DNA of 64,000 nt from Fulvimarina pelagi HTCC2506 (GTDB taxonomy: Bacteria; Pseudomonadota; Alphaproteobacteria; Rhizobiales; Rhizobiaceae). Of the stretch, positions 8,138 to 16,850 are shown piece by piece (positions within the stretch are counted from its first letter, which is position 1; each line of letters begins with the position of its first letter). The translations under genes and the position numbers were made by a program. The stretch is from the NCBI RefSeq assembly GCF_000153705.1, contig NZ_DS022272.1, forward strand, positions 3,440,332-3,504,331, read 5' to 3'. The notes under the pieces were generated by a model. That model was not told the DNA's origin and searched no databases. It saw nothing but the letters and a program-made list of their open reading frames with translations.

Positions 8138-9331
8138 TCAGACGCCTGGCTTCAGGACGACCTTCGTCCAGTCGTTCTGGTTGTCCTTGAAGTTCTTGTA
8201 GCCCTTCGGCGCCTCCTCCAGCGGCAGGCGGTGGCTGATCATAAAGGTCGTGTCGATCTTGTCTTCCTCGATCAGCCGGAGAAGCTGATTGAGGTAGCGT
8301 TGCACATGAGTTTGCCCGCTCTTGATTTGGATGCCCTTTTCCATGAGCGCGCCAAGGGGGAACTTGTCGACGAAGCCGCCGTAAACGCCGGGCATCGACA
8401 GACGCCCACCCTTCCGGCAGGCGAAGATCGCCTCGCGCAACGCGCCGCCGCGATCGGCTCCAATACCAACTTTCTGCTTGATCGTGTCGGCTAGATTGAA
8501 GGCCTGCGCTTGATCGCCGAGAGAGAAACCGTGCGACTCCATGCCGACCGCGTCGATAACCGCATCCGGGCCGATGCCGCCGGTCATTTCCATCAGCGCT
8601 TCGGTGACGTTGGTCTGCTTGAAGTCGATCACTTGAGCGCCTGCCTGACGCGCAAGCTCGAGACGGCGGGAATAGTGATCGATAGCGATGACACGGTCGG
8701 CACCCATCAGGAGCGCGCTCTGAATGCAGAAGAGGCCGACAGGACCGCAGCCCCAGACGGCGACTGTGTCACCTTCCTCGATATCGGCGTTGTCCGCCGC
8801 CATCCAGCCGGTCGGCAGAATGTCGGAGAGGAACAGCACCTTGTCGTCATCCAGATGGTCCGGCACCACGATTGGGCCGACATCGGAGTATGGGACTCGG
8901 ACGTATTCGGCCTGGCCTCCGGAAAAGCCGCCTGTGAGATGGGAATAGCCGAACAGGCCGCCAACGGCATGCCCGTAAAGCTGCTCAGTCATGTCCTGCT
9001 TCTCGGCCGGATTGGCATTGTCACAGGCCGAGAATTGCTGCTTCTCGCAGAAATAGCATTTGCCGCAGGAGATGGTGAACGGCACCACCACCCGCTGCCC
9101 TTTCTTAAGCGTACTCTTCGGGCCAGTTTCGACGACTTCACCCATGAACTCATGGCCGAGGATGTCGCCATTGAGCGTCCCCGGGATAACGCCATCATAA
9201 AGGTGGAGATCGGAACCGCAGATCGCCGTCGAGGTGATCTTGATAACAGCATCGCGTGGATTGATAATTTCTGGATCTGGCACGGTGTCGACGCGAACGT
9301 CCTTGGTGCCGTGATAGGTCAGGGCGCGCAT
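8138..9331 (-). CDS. Zinc-dependent alcohol dehydrogenase (formaldehyde-dehydrogenase-like MDR)
   Basis: Medium-chain dehydrogenase/reductase of 397 residues, of the glutathione-independent formaldehyde dehydrogenase-like branch. Catalytic zinc ligands are visible as Cys38 (AICGSDLH) and His60-Glu61 (GHE). The structural zinc site has Cys89, Cys92, Cys95 and Cys103 (CGKCYFC ... C). The Rossmann motif GCGPVG is near residue 190, followed by an [10 protein letters not shown] strand typical of NAD binding. ATG 9331 has a strong AAGGAGATG ribosome site. It lies 11 nt after the SRPBCC gene and 13 nt before the SDR, so the three are almost certainly co-transcribed. A paralogue lies at 11772-12998. 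Exact substrate is not determinable; long-chain insertion relative to horse ADH fits the FDH-like group. Confidence 0.9.
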   Translation of the reverse strand: MRALTYHGTKDVRVDTVPDPEIINPRDAVIKITSTAICGSDLHLYDGVIPGTLNGDILGHEFMGEVVETGPKSTLKKGQRVVVPFTISCGKCYFCEKQQFSACDNANPAEKQDMTEQLYGHAVGGLFGYSHLTGGFSGGQAEYVRVPYSDVGPIVVPDHLDDDKVLFLSDILPTGWMAADNADIEEGDTVAVWGCGPVGLFCIQSALLMGADRVIAIDHYSRRLELARQAGAQVIDFKQTNVTEALMEMTGGIGPDAVIDAVGMESHGFSLGDQAQAFNLADTIKQKVGIGADRGGALREAIFACRKGGRLSMPGVYGGFVDKFPLGALMEKGIQIKSGQTHVQRYLNQLLRLIEEDKIDTTFMISHRLPLEEAPKGYKNFKDNQNDWTKVVLKPGV

Positions 9332-9342
9332 GGGTCATCTCC

Positions 9343-10011
9343 TTACGACTGGCGACGGGTTCGCCACGAGGTCGAGACCTCGCCGGCTTCCATTAGCATT
9401 TTGAACCGTTTCAGATCGTGTCGGGCCTGCACATGAGGCTCACGGCGGAAGAGATCGGCAATAGCTCGGCCGACGGCGCCGCCAGGCGGCTTATATTCGA
9501 TGAGCGCGTCAACATAGGTGCCACGACCAGCGGGAGCGTCGCGAAAATCTATCGTGCCCTTAGTTTCAATTTGAGATTGGGGCGTCGACTTCCAAGCCAG
9601 ACGTTCATTGCGCAGATCCTCGACTACCTCGACTTCCGCAGTCACGGTTTGTCCCGCGGGTGCCGCGATCGTCCAAGTTGAGACGTCGCCGTTCACTTCG
9701 ACGGCGCGGATGTTCTCCATGAACTGGGGGAACAATTCGAAGTCGCGCCAGAAGTCGTAGAGCTCTGCGCGAGGGCGGTTGATGAGAACGCTCTTGCCCA
9801 CAAAGGCTGGAGAGCCTGCCCGCTCGCGTGACAAACGGCGGGGCGCGTCGTCCTCCAGTTCGCGGCGGCGTTGAGCGGGGGAATTTCCAAAGAGAGGTTT
9901 TGCCGCAAAGGCCAGAAGCGCGATCGCGGTGCCAGCGGCTGCAAAGAGTGCTAGCCGGGGAAGCGGGTCGGGGCCCCGATAGCCACGCACTTCGATCGGA
10001 TGTCTCGACAT
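9343..10011 (-). CDS. SRPBCC family protein (polyketide cyclase/dehydrase-like)
   Basis: 222 residues from ATG 10011, chosen over an upstream start at 10098 because GAGGTAGC lies at the right distance. The N-terminus has a hydrophobic segment (LALFAAAGTAIALLAFAAKPLF, about 15-36), then a START/SRPBCC helix-grip domain from about residue 63: VGKSVLINRPRAELYDFWRDFE, FPQFMENIRAVEV, and a C-terminal amphipathic helix. These domains bind hydrophobic ligands; no catalytic residue can be named. It is likely anchored in the inner membrane by its N-terminus. It is the first gene of the SRPBCC-ADH-SDR operon. Similar membrane-anchored SRPBCC proteins are common in alphaproteobacterial general-stress regulons. 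Confidence 0.85.
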   Translation of the reverse strand: MSRHPIEVRGYRGPDPLPRLALFAAAGTAIALLAFAAKPLFGNSPAQRRRELEDDAPRRLSRERAGSPAFVGKSVLINRPRAELYDFWRDFELFPQFMENIRAVEVNGDVSTWTIAAPAGQTVTAEVEVVEDLRNERLAWKSTPQSQIETKGTIDFRDAPAGRGTYVDALIEYKPPGGAVGRAIADLFRREPHVQARHDLKRFKMLMEAGEVSTSWRTRRQS

Positions 10012-10130
10012 GGAGCTACCTCGTTGAATTGAGAAGGAAAACGGGCGGAATTGGTTTGAAAAAGCGATGCCGCGAGATTGCCGCCGCGCAGCTGACAAGG
10101 CTCCGCGCAGCGGCGTCGACGCTAGGCTTT

Positions 10131-10955
10131 CTAGATCTGCTCGGTTTGAGCGCCGGAGTTCGGCCGGGCCTTGCCGAGATCAGGTTCCTGCCCTTCAGGG
10201 GCTGGCTGGTCCACAACGTGGAACTCGGCGCGACCGTCAAGCGAGGGTCCTGACGACCAACGACCTTCTGGCGCCTTCTTGTCGAGAAGCGTGTTGAGGT
10301 AATAGTAGGAATGCTTCATCGCCTCGTGATCCTCCGGCGTCGAATTGGGGATCGGCAGCGCTGCAGCCATGCCGCCCAGTTCCTCGATCACCGCGAGCCA
10401 TTGCTGCTGATGATAGGTGTCGCGGGCGATCAGGAAGGAGAGCATGTCCTTCATGCCGCTGTCGGACGTCCAGTTGTAGAGGCGCGAGGCAAGCACGCGG
10501 CCGCCGGCTTCTGCGGTGGCGTTGGCCAGCATGTCCGCCCCGATATTGCCGGTCGCGTAAATATGGCTCATGTCGAAGGGAACGCCGTTCGAGTTCACCG
10601 GCATTGCCGAGAGACCCGATGAGAGAAGGTGGCGCGGATTGGCGCCGCCGAGGATTGCGTTCACCACCGGATCCTTCGCGGCCTCTTCCTGAGCGGTCAC
10701 CGGGGCGCCTTCGAGGTTGAGGGCGACCGCATGGCCGAGAAACTCGATATGCGAAAGTTCCTCGGTCGCTGTCGAGATGAGCAGATCGCGGATGCGGCTG
10801 TCGCCTCGTGCACCCATTGCCTGAAAAAAGTACTGCATGGCAACGCGGATCTCGCCTTCGATGCCGCCGATCGCCTGCTGGAGAAGCTTGGCGAACTGCG
10901 GATCGGGCGTGTCGACTTTCACGGTGTACTGAAGCTTTGAGGAATGATGGAACAT
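10131..10955 (-). CDS. Manganese catalase
   Basis: Non-haem catalase that dismutates hydrogen peroxide at a di-manganese site. The ATG at 10955 gives 274 residues, with CGGAGA upstream. Metal ligands expected for the family are all visible: Glu35 (IEGEIR), Glu66 and His69 (ATEELSHIE), Glu149 (TAEAGGR) and His182 (DTYHQQQW). The C-terminal ~60 residues (LDKKAPEGRWSSG onward) are proline-rich and variable. It follows a DUF2383 ferritin-like gene 133 nt upstream on the same strand, with a stem-loop in the gap. Together these two ferritin-fold proteins suggest a peroxide/iron defence unit. Cytosolic; no signal peptide. Confidence 0.95.
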   Translation of the reverse strand: MFHHSSKLQYTVKVDTPDPQFAKLLQQAIGGIEGEIRVAMQYFFQAMGARGDSRIRDLLISTATEELSHIEFLGHAVALNLEGAPVTAQEEAAKDPVVNAILGGANPRHLLSSGLSAMPVNSNGVPFDMSHIYATGNIGADMLANATAEAGGRVLASRLYNWTSDSGMKDMLSFLIARDTYHQQQWLAVIEELGGMAAALPIPNSTPEDHEAMKHSYYYLNTLLDKKAPEGRWSSGPSLDGRAEFHVVDQPAPEGQEPDLGKARPNSGAQTEQI

Positions 10956-11046
10956 GATGGTCTCCGAAGAAGTAGGGGAGCAATGCGTTTGCGCGCGCGA
11001 GATCCCTCGCAAGCAAGAGGAGGGCAATCGGCTTGTATGGTGAAGC

Positions 11047-11066
11047 GCGGGCGGGTAGCCGCCCGC
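11047..11066 (-). other. Stem-loop between ferritin-like and Mn-catalase genes
   Basis: Perfect 8-bp GC-only stem (GCGGGCGG / CCGCCCGC) with a 4-nt loop, 22 nt after the ferritin-like stop codon and ahead of the manganese catalase gene. No T-run follows on the minus strand, so it is more likely to modulate mRNA stability or partial readthrough than to be a full terminator. Confidence 0.55.
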
Positions 11067-11088
11067 AGATAAGACCCGATCCGGTGGA

Positions 11089-11538
11089 TCAGACGCTCTG
11101 GGCCATTCGGTTCATCCAGGTGCGATGGCGCTCTTCGTCTGCGAGCGCCTTGGCGAAGAAATCCTTGGAGCGCTGATCGGCGTCGGCGTGACGGTTTGCC
11201 CGCTCGTATGCCTCGACCGTATCGTCCTCGTTGGTCTTCATTGCTTTGAGAATGGCCGAGTCGCCCATGAGGTTGGCAAGAGCGATCTTGCCGGTCGTCA
11301 GCCACTCCTTGGCATCGCCATGCTGCGGCGTCTCGATCGACAGGTCTCGTGCCATGAAATCCAGCATGTCGAGATGCTGCTTATGGTCTTCCCGAAACTC
11401 GGCGACCTGTTCTCTCAACGCGCTGTCGGAAAGCTTCTCGATCGTCGAATCGTAAGCGGCGATTGCATCGCGCTCCAGCCGGATGAGGTCTGTGACCAAA
11501 CCTTCGATATCACCTTCGCGCCCAACCAATGTGGCCAT
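11089..11538 (-). CDS. DUF2383 (PA2169-type) ferritin-like four-helix protein
   Basis: 149 residues from ATG 11538 (AGGGTTA upstream; the longer open frame has no ribosome site). Four helices carry ferritin-like carboxylate/His pairs: LERDAIAAYDS, EDHKQHLDMLD, NEDDTVEAYERA and DEERHRTWMNRM, the pattern of the PA2169/DUF2383 family. A di-iron or di-manganese site is likely but the biochemical role of the family is not settled. It is upstream of manganese catalase on the same strand, and a 20-bp palindrome lies about 60 nt upstream of its start, placed as an operator would be. Confidence 0.85.
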   Translation of the reverse strand: MATLVGREGDIEGLVTDLIRLERDAIAAYDSTIEKLSDSALREQVAEFREDHKQHLDMLDFMARDLSIETPQHGDAKEWLTTGKIALANLMGDSAILKAMKTNEDDTVEAYERANRHADADQRSKDFFAKALADEERHRTWMNRMAQSV

Positions 11539-11596
11539 GATAATAACCCTATCTGCGTTTTGTTGAAGCTGTCGGGATAAATAAATCGCTGGCAAT

Positions 11597-11616
11597 GCGT
11601 TCCAAAATTGGAACGC
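11597..11616. promoter_or_regulatory. 20-bp palindrome upstream of the ferritin-like gene (possible operator)
   Basis: Perfect arms GCGTTCCAA and TTGGAACGC separated by AA. It is centred about 68 nt upstream of the ferritin-like start. Symmetry and position suggest a dimeric regulator site. GGAAC occurs in both orientations, but no matching -10 box of the stress sigma factor EcfG type is present at the expected distance. Confidence 0.5.
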
Positions 11617-11771
11617 CAACTTCGTTGTTGTGCTAAGTACTTTTTGAATGCTTGGCTAAACGATATGCTGATAAGATTAAACCAGTTTATAGACTTGCCG
11701 ACTTACAGTTATGTCGGCCAGGAAACTCAATGAACGTGGTCCGGTTGCAACCCGCGCCTCGTTCGAGAATC

Positions 11772-12998
11772 TCAGACCGCGGTCGGATCGAGTTCCACCT
11801 TGATCCAGCCTTTCTGCTGATCGTCAAAGGTCTCATAAGCCTTCAGCACGTCCCGCATCGGTTCTTCCTCGGTCAGGATGGCCTCCGGTTTCAGCCCGCC
11901 CCTCCGGACCAATTCGACGAGGTGCTGCACATATTTCTTGTGATTGGCGTTGCCCATGCGCATCGTGATGTTCTTGTTCATGGCCGTACCGATTGGAAAG
12001 AACGGATCGGATTGCGGGTAGACGCCGATAATCGAAAGCGTACCGGCTTTCGCGAGAGACTGGACCGCCCATTCGAGGGATAGCGATGGTGCGTCTCCGG
12101 CGGCGTATTGTACGGCGTGGGTATCGGCACTTTCTTCCGCCAAATGCTTTACCTGCATCGCGTAGAAGTCGGATCGTTTATCGACCATCTCCTTCATCGG
12201 TCCCTTGGTCGGCTTGAACGCGTCGACTCCGACCGCGTCGATCGCTCGATCCGGGCCGATCCCACCAGTGAGATCCCGAACCGCCTCGATTGGGTTCTCC
12301 TCCTCGAAGTTGATGGTCTCGGCACCAAGCCTGCGTGCCATGTCGAGCCGGTCTGTGCGTCGATCGACGGCGATCACTCGCTGGGCTCCGTAATGCCATG
12401 CGCCGAGAATGGTGAAGAGGCCCACTGGGCCGCAACCCATGACGAGGACGGTCTTGCCGTCGCCGGCCTGAATGTCGGCGATATCGGCACCGAACCAGGC
12501 AGTAGACGCAATATCAGACAAACAGATCGCCTGATGGTCCGATATTTCGGGATGCAGAGGGACGAGATTGACGTTCGCGTACGGAATACGCGCATATTGC
12601 GCCTGTAGCCCATCGAACGGACCAGTCGGCCCCGGCCCACCATAGAAAGACGTGCCGGCCAGATGACCATTCGGATTGGCATCGTCGCACTGGGCAGTAT
12701 ACCCGGAGCGGCAGTAGGAACATGTGCCGCAGGCAATTGTGGACGGAATGACAACGCGTTGTCCGGGCGACAGATTGCGGACGCCGGGTCCGACCTCCTC
12801 TACGACGCCGACGCCCTCATGACCGAGGACTGTTCCTTCGACCATGCCAGGCATGGTACCTCGCACCATGTGAAGATCAGTTCCACAGATCGCGCTCGAA
12901 GTGATGCGGACAATGGCATCGGTCGGCTCTTTGATAGAGGGGTCGGGGACGGTGTCGAGACTGATGTCGCGCACACCGTGAAAGACGACTGCCTTCAT
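11772..12998 (-). CDS. Zinc-dependent alcohol dehydrogenase (second FDH-like MDR)
   Basis: 408-residue paralogue of the enzyme at 8138-9331 with the same architecture: catalytic zinc Cys38 (AICGTDLH) and His60-Glu61, structural zinc Cys90, Cys93, Cys96 and Cys104 (CGTCSYC ... C), and the nucleotide motif GCGPVG ([12 protein letters not shown]). An NAD-type acidic residue follows the second strand (VIAVDRRTDRLDMAR). The insertion KPTKGPMKEMVDKRSDFYAMQVKH region is longer than in the other copy. ATG 12998 has GGGAG upstream. It is monocistronic: a gap of over 230 nt separates it from the ferritin-like gene. Substrate is unknown; formaldehyde or another small alcohol is plausible given the nearby PQQ dehydrogenase, but this is inference. 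Confidence 0.9.
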   Translation of the reverse strand: MKAVVFHGVRDISLDTVPDPSIKEPTDAIVRITSSAICGTDLHMVRGTMPGMVEGTVLGHEGVGVVEEVGPGVRNLSPGQRVVIPSTIACGTCSYCRSGYTAQCDDANPNGHLAGTSFYGGPGPTGPFDGLQAQYARIPYANVNLVPLHPEISDHQAICLSDIASTAWFGADIADIQAGDGKTVLVMGCGPVGLFTILGAWHYGAQRVIAVDRRTDRLDMARRLGAETINFEEENPIEAVRDLTGGIGPDRAIDAVGVDAFKPTKGPMKEMVDKRSDFYAMQVKHLAEESADTHAVQYAAGDAPSLSLEWAVQSLAKAGTLSIIGVYPQSDPFFPIGTAMNKNITMRMGNANHKKYVQHLVELVRRGGLKPEAILTEEEPMRDVLKAYETFDDQQKGWIKVELDPTAV

Positions 12999-13344
12999 GA
13001 TTGAGGCTCCCTGAGCGAGATTGCGCTAAAGGTCATTCACTCTCTTGGCGCAATGGCGAGCCGGATGCCTCGTTGCACTACGCGCATCGGAAAAAGCTGT
13101 TCCCGTCTAAAGACTTGGCGACTTTAGCCGCCGTTCTTCGGGACGGAGCTTCCATGGCAAGTCGATACAAATCCCCGCAATCTCGGCTCTGGCACCGCTG
13201 CTCCCATCCTGCAGATTTGCTGTTGTCCTGTGCGAAAATTCGGCTCTGTCGGGTTCCAGACGGTTCGTTTCCGTTAACAAAGTTAAATTCGCTGGCCGGA
13301 TCAGGAGGCTACGGTTCAGGAGATCGTTCAAGTGAGGTTCGGCG
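12999..13344. other. 346-nt intergenic stretch
   Basis: Apart from the candidate stress promoter at 13079-13103 I see no convincing gene or repeat here. Frames on both strands lack ribosome sites and protein-like composition. Confidence 0.5.
13079..13103 (-). promoter_or_regulatory. Possible EcfG-type stress promoter of the second alcohol dehydrogenase
   Basis: On the minus strand GGAAC (13103-13099) is followed after 16 nt by CGTA (13082-13079), close to the alphaproteobacterial EcfG consensus GGAAC-N16/17-CGTT. It lies about 80 nt upstream of the dehydrogenase start. One mismatch in the -10 and no experimental support keep this weak. Confidence 0.3.
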
Positions 13345-13545
13345 ATGTTTCTGCAATTCGAATTGAGCGTGCCCGAAGCGGTTCTTCTCGATCGTCTGTT
13401 CCGACACGGGCCCGTTAGGGTCGACACGCTTCCGGTCGCGCAAGGGCTTATTGAAAAGGATCTGGCTTGCTGGGCAGACAGCGAAGGTCTGATCGAAATC
13501 AGTGAACTCGGCCGAAATTCGGCTTGCATTTACCAGATCAGTTGA
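13345..13545 (+). CDS. Small hypothetical protein, possible winged-helix fold
   Basis: 66 residues from ATG 13345 with GAGG seven bases upstream. The pattern ELSVPEAVLLDRLFRHGPVRVDTLP ... GLIEKDLACWADSEGLIEISELGR resembles a minimal winged helix (helix, helix, LI..L.. recognition helix, then a beta hairpin), though I cannot assign it to a named family. It is a single gene between the second alcohol dehydrogenase (divergent) and the second SDR (same strand, 274 nt away). Composition looks coding, so I think it is real, but the role is open. Confidence 0.5.
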   Translation: MFLQFELSVPEAVLLDRLFRHGPVRVDTLPVAQGLIEKDLACWADSEGLIEISELGRNSACIYQIS

Positions 13546-13819
13546 CGCGACCGAGCCAAATGGAAGGGTTGAAATGTAGTTGATAGCAAGACTTGTTCGA
13601 GGTTAGCTACGACGAGCATTTTTGCTACGCTTACGTTTAGGTCAACACATATTTTATTTTTCTTTCAGCTAGTAATCGGCGAAGACAGTACCGCGCTATC
13701 CGCAGCCCGCTGTTCGGAACATTCACGTGATCTCGTGTATTTGCTGTCGATACTTCTGCTCGCCTTATCTGACGATCGAAACCATGCGCTTCATCAATTC
13801 CGAATAGAGGAGAACATTC

Positions 13820-14692
13820 ATGGCTCGCGATCCCAGAACCGCCTATCCACAGCCCCCGCAGCCGCTGCAGAAACAGGAGCTTCCCGGCAAAACAGACGCG
13901 ATGGAGCCAGTGCCCGACCATGGCGAGAAGAGCTACACGGGCTCCGGCAAGCTTGAAGGGCAGGCGGCAATCATCACGGGTGGTGACTCCGGGATCGGCC
14001 GCGCCGTCGCCATCGCCTTTGCCCGCGAGGGAGCGGACGTGCTCGTCTCATATCTCGACGAACATGGCGATGCTGAAGAAACGAAGACTTGGGTCGAGAG
14101 AGCCGGCAAGCGCTGCGTGTTGCTGCCGGGCGACGTTAAGGAAGAGGCCCACTGCGCGGCGATTGTTGAGCGGACCGTCTCAGAGTTTGGTCGGCTCGAC
14201 ATTCTCGTCAACAATGCGGCCCATCAGAAGGTCATCGCTGATTTCGAGGATCTCTCGGCCGAAGAGCTCGACGTCACCTTCCGCACCAATGTCTATTCCA
14301 TGTTCTTTCTGGCGAAGGCGGCGGTGAAGCACATGAAACCGGGCGCGACGATCGTGAACACGACCTCGATTAACGCCACCGATCCGTCGGCCGGTCTCCT
14401 GCCCTATGCGGTCACCAAGGGGGCAATCTACAATCTCACTGGCGGTCTGGCTCATCGGCTGATCGACCGGGGCATCCGCGTCAACGGCGTTGCCCCGGGG
14501 CCAATTTGGACACCGTTCATCCCGGCAACGATGACCGATGAAAAGATCAAGTCTTTCGGTTCTTCGACACCGATCGGCCGCGCCGGCCAGCCGGCGGAAC
14601 TCGCGCCCGCCTATGTCTATCTAGCTTCCGACGACTCGACCTATGTAACCGGCGAGGTGATCGCTGTAACGGGCGGCCGGCTGATGCTCTGA
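13820..14692 (+). CDS. SDR family oxidoreductase (YhdF/YhxC-like)
   Basis: 290-residue short-chain dehydrogenase. An N-terminal extension of ~45 residues rich in Pro, Gln and charged residues (YPQPPQPLQKQELPG, then DHGEKSYTGSGKLEG) is typical of the general-stress YhdF/YhxC group. The cofactor motif TGGDSGIGR is at about residue 53, NNAA near 131, and the catalytic Ser-Tyr-Lys is represented by TTSIN and YAVTKGA. The C-terminal VTGEVIAVTGGRLML closes the fold. ATG 13820 follows GAGGAGAA. These extended SDRs are frequently members of oxidative or desiccation stress regulons and may reduce aldehydes; the substrate is not visible. Monocistronic here. Confidence 0.9.
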   Translation: MARDPRTAYPQPPQPLQKQELPGKTDAMEPVPDHGEKSYTGSGKLEGQAAIITGGDSGIGRAVAIAFAREGADVLVSYLDEHGDAEETKTWVERAGKRCVLLPGDVKEEAHCAAIVERTVSEFGRLDILVNNAAHQKVIADFEDLSAEELDVTFRTNVYSMFFLAKAAVKHMKPGATIVNTTSINATDPSAGLLPYAVTKGAIYNLTGGLAHRLIDRGIRVNGVAPGPIWTPFIPATMTDEKIKSFGSSTPIGRAGQPAELAPAYVYLASDDSTYVTGEVIAVTGGRLML

Positions 14693-15356
14693 ACGCGGGA
14701 CGGTCTCGGTTCTCAGGCTACGCAGACCTGGAACCATTTAAGGTTTGCTCAAATGCCGTCCGTCCGAGCTGGCTTGCAGGCGAAAAACGACGGTCCCGGT
14801 AAGGCGTCAGCGTCCCGATAGATTGTTCAACTGTGTTCCCACGAAAAGGGGGCAGGTATTTCTACGCCGATCGCCGCCTGCAACAAGGCCTGTAGATCAC
14901 GACCCGTCACCGAGCCCGAACACCGAGACGGACGGTGGAAATTCGGGCTAGAGGACGAAGTAGTCCACAGTGATTTCAGGAAGGCGATTGGCTTACTCGT
15001 CGTTCGCTGCGGCTGATTGGAAAAGCGTGTTCAGTGGTCCACGCATCCGAGCCTCAGTTCCAGCAAGACTTCTTTGCTAGACCGCGGAGCCTCCTCACAT
15101 TTCGGCGGAATCGTGCTTACGGCTGTCGTCTGGTCGTTAAGACGATCGTAAGACGTCGGTCCGGGCGTCTAGCCCTAGTCAGGGAAAGGGGTGACCGTCC
15201 GAAACATGCGCCATGGGTGCTCAATGTCGGATAGCAGACACTCGATAGGAGGAAGGCCTGACCTCTGGATAGGGTCGGCTGTCGAGCCAACTTTCCGTTA
15301 CATAGCGGCGGTTTGCGGCTCGACCGACAGCTTTAGAAACCCAACATCGAGGGCTG
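14693..15356. other. 664-nt stretch without a supportable gene
   Basis: Several short frames exist (for example 14745-14951 and 15034-15234) but they are Arg/Pro-rich, lack ribosome sites and resemble no protein. No tRNA, clear repeat or terminator was found. It may be decayed sequence. Confidence 0.5.
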
Positions 15357-16850
15357 ATGCACTGGGAAGCCGGAATGACAGAAGAACCGAAGAATGCCTC
15401 CGTGCCAAAGCAGAGAGGAGTCTTCAAACCTGGTCGAAATTGCCCACGGATCTCACAGGTCGAGCGGGGGAAAGTGCTGATCGACGGTGCGAATTATTTC
15501 GCACAACTCGATGCTTGTTTTGAAACAGCCGGCCGCTCGATCGTCATTGTAGGCTGGGATTTCGACGCCAATACCCGTCTGACACCGGATCTACATGGAG
15601 GCGGGATAAGCCTCGGGGATAGGCTACGGTCTCTGGTCGATGAGCGGCCAGACCTAGAAATTCACATTCTCGTCTGGAGCTTGGCGGCAGCCCATGGGCC
15701 GAGCAGGGGCTTGCCTCTCATCTTGGGGGAGCAATGGCACGCTCATCCCCGTATTCACCTGAAACTCGATCGAAATCATCCAATTTTCGGATCGCATCAC
15801 CAGAAGATCGTCATCGTCGATGGCACGATCGGCTTCACCGGTGGGATAGATCTGACCGTCGGTCGCTGGGATACCCCGCACCATCCTGCGCATGATTTGC
15901 GTCGCAATGAGGGAGAAGGCGATCCGACCCATCCCGTTCATGACTGTCAGATTATGATATCTGGACCGATCGTGAACGACCTGACGGCCATCGCCGTCAA
16001 ACGCTGGCGCGCAGCGACTGGTGCCGAACCGAACTTCGCGGGGGTACCTATGGACAGTTCATGGTGGCCCAAACGTGAGACGAGCGATCTCGAACACGTT
16101 CCTGCAGCTGTCGCAACCACTGAGCCCGGCCTTTGGAGGCGTAAACAGAGTTGGCATTCCGCCATTCTCGCAGCCGATGTCTTTCGAACCGCGCGATCCG
16201 TCGTCTACATTGAAAACCAATACTTCGCAGGCGAACTCGCGCGACAGGTGCTCCCCGATCTTTTGCTCCGAGAGAATGGACCGGAGATTGTAGTTGTAAC
16301 GACCAATACAATGAACGGACGAGTTGAACAGATTTCAAACGGTCGAAACCGTGATCGGCTCATTCGCCATCTCAAGCGCTTCGATCGACACGATCGTTTG
16401 CGTGTTTTTTATCCGGTCCGCGACGAACGTGGAAAGAGAACGGAAATTTTCATCCATTCGAAGATCGCGATCGTAGATGATCACGTGCTTCGGATCGGTT
16501 CAGCCAATCTGAATAACCGCTCGATCGGTGTCGACAGCGAATGTGATGTCGCGATCGAAGCCAATAGATCACAAGCTTCCGCCGCGATTGCGGGAATTAG
16601 ATATCGGCTCATCGCCGAGCATCTGGGCGTCGGGATGGACACTTTGTTGGGCGTCGCGCAAAGGGCTGGCTCGCTTATTGCAGCGATCGAGAAGCTCAAC
16701 GGCGGCACGCGAAGTCTTGTGCCGTTCCCTGCCCTTTGCGACAGAGGTCAGTTAAATCCCGGCCTTGGCACCCGCCTTTTCGACCCGATTGCGCCGTACG
16801 GATCCTTAAAGTGGCTTCGCGGCAGCATCGATTTCAGCGCGCCGGTTTAG
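15357..16850 (+). CDS. Phospholipase D-like / cardiolipin synthase-type protein
   Basis: 497-residue PLD-superfamily protein with two HKD motifs: His148-x-Lys150-x4-Asp155 (HHQKIVIVDG) followed by FTGGIDLT, and His367-x-Lys369-x4-Asp374 (IHSKIAIVDD) followed by GSANLNNRS. This is the layout of phosphatidyl transferases such as ClsB/YbhO and of phospholipases D. There is no N-terminal membrane pair, so the ClsB type or a soluble PLD fits better than ClsA. Start ATG 15357 has GAGGG four bases upstream; ATG 15375 is an alternative. It converges with, and overlaps by 17 nt, the YbhN-like membrane gene. An EEP-domain phosphatase lies beyond, giving the same trio as E. coli ybhP-clsB-ybhN in a different arrangement. 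Confidence 0.88.
   Translation: MHWEAGMTEEPKNASVPKQRGVFKPGRNCPRISQVERGKVLIDGANYFAQLDACFETAGRSIVIVGWDFDANTRLTPDLHGGGISLGDRLRSLVDERPDLEIHILVWSLAAAHGPSRGLPLILGEQWHAHPRIHLKLDRNHPIFGSHHQKIVIVDGTIGFTGGIDLTVGRWDTPHHPAHDLRRNEGEGDPTHPVHDCQIMISGPIVNDLTAIAVKRWRAATGAEPNFAGVPMDSSWWPKRETSDLEHVPAAVATTEPGLWRRKQSWHSAILAADVFRTARSVVYIENQYFAGELARQVLPDLLLRENGPEIVVVTTNTMNGRVEQISNGRNRDRLIRHLKRFDRHDRLRVFYPVRDERGKRTEIFIHSKIAIVDDHVLRIGSANLNNRSIGVDSECDVAIEANRSQASAAIAGIRYRLIAEHLGVGMDTLLGVAQRAGSLIAAIEKLNGGTRSLVPFPALCDRGQLNPGLGTRLFDPIAPYGSLKWLRGSIDFSAPV

Noticed and set aside
13715..13745. GGAAC upstream of the second SDR as an EcfG promoter
   Set aside because: No CGTT-like box occurs at 16-17 nt; the best -10 candidate is at the wrong distance.
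14745..15234. Two short plus-strand frames in the 664-nt gap
   Set aside because: Arg/Pro-rich translations without ribosome sites or family resemblance.
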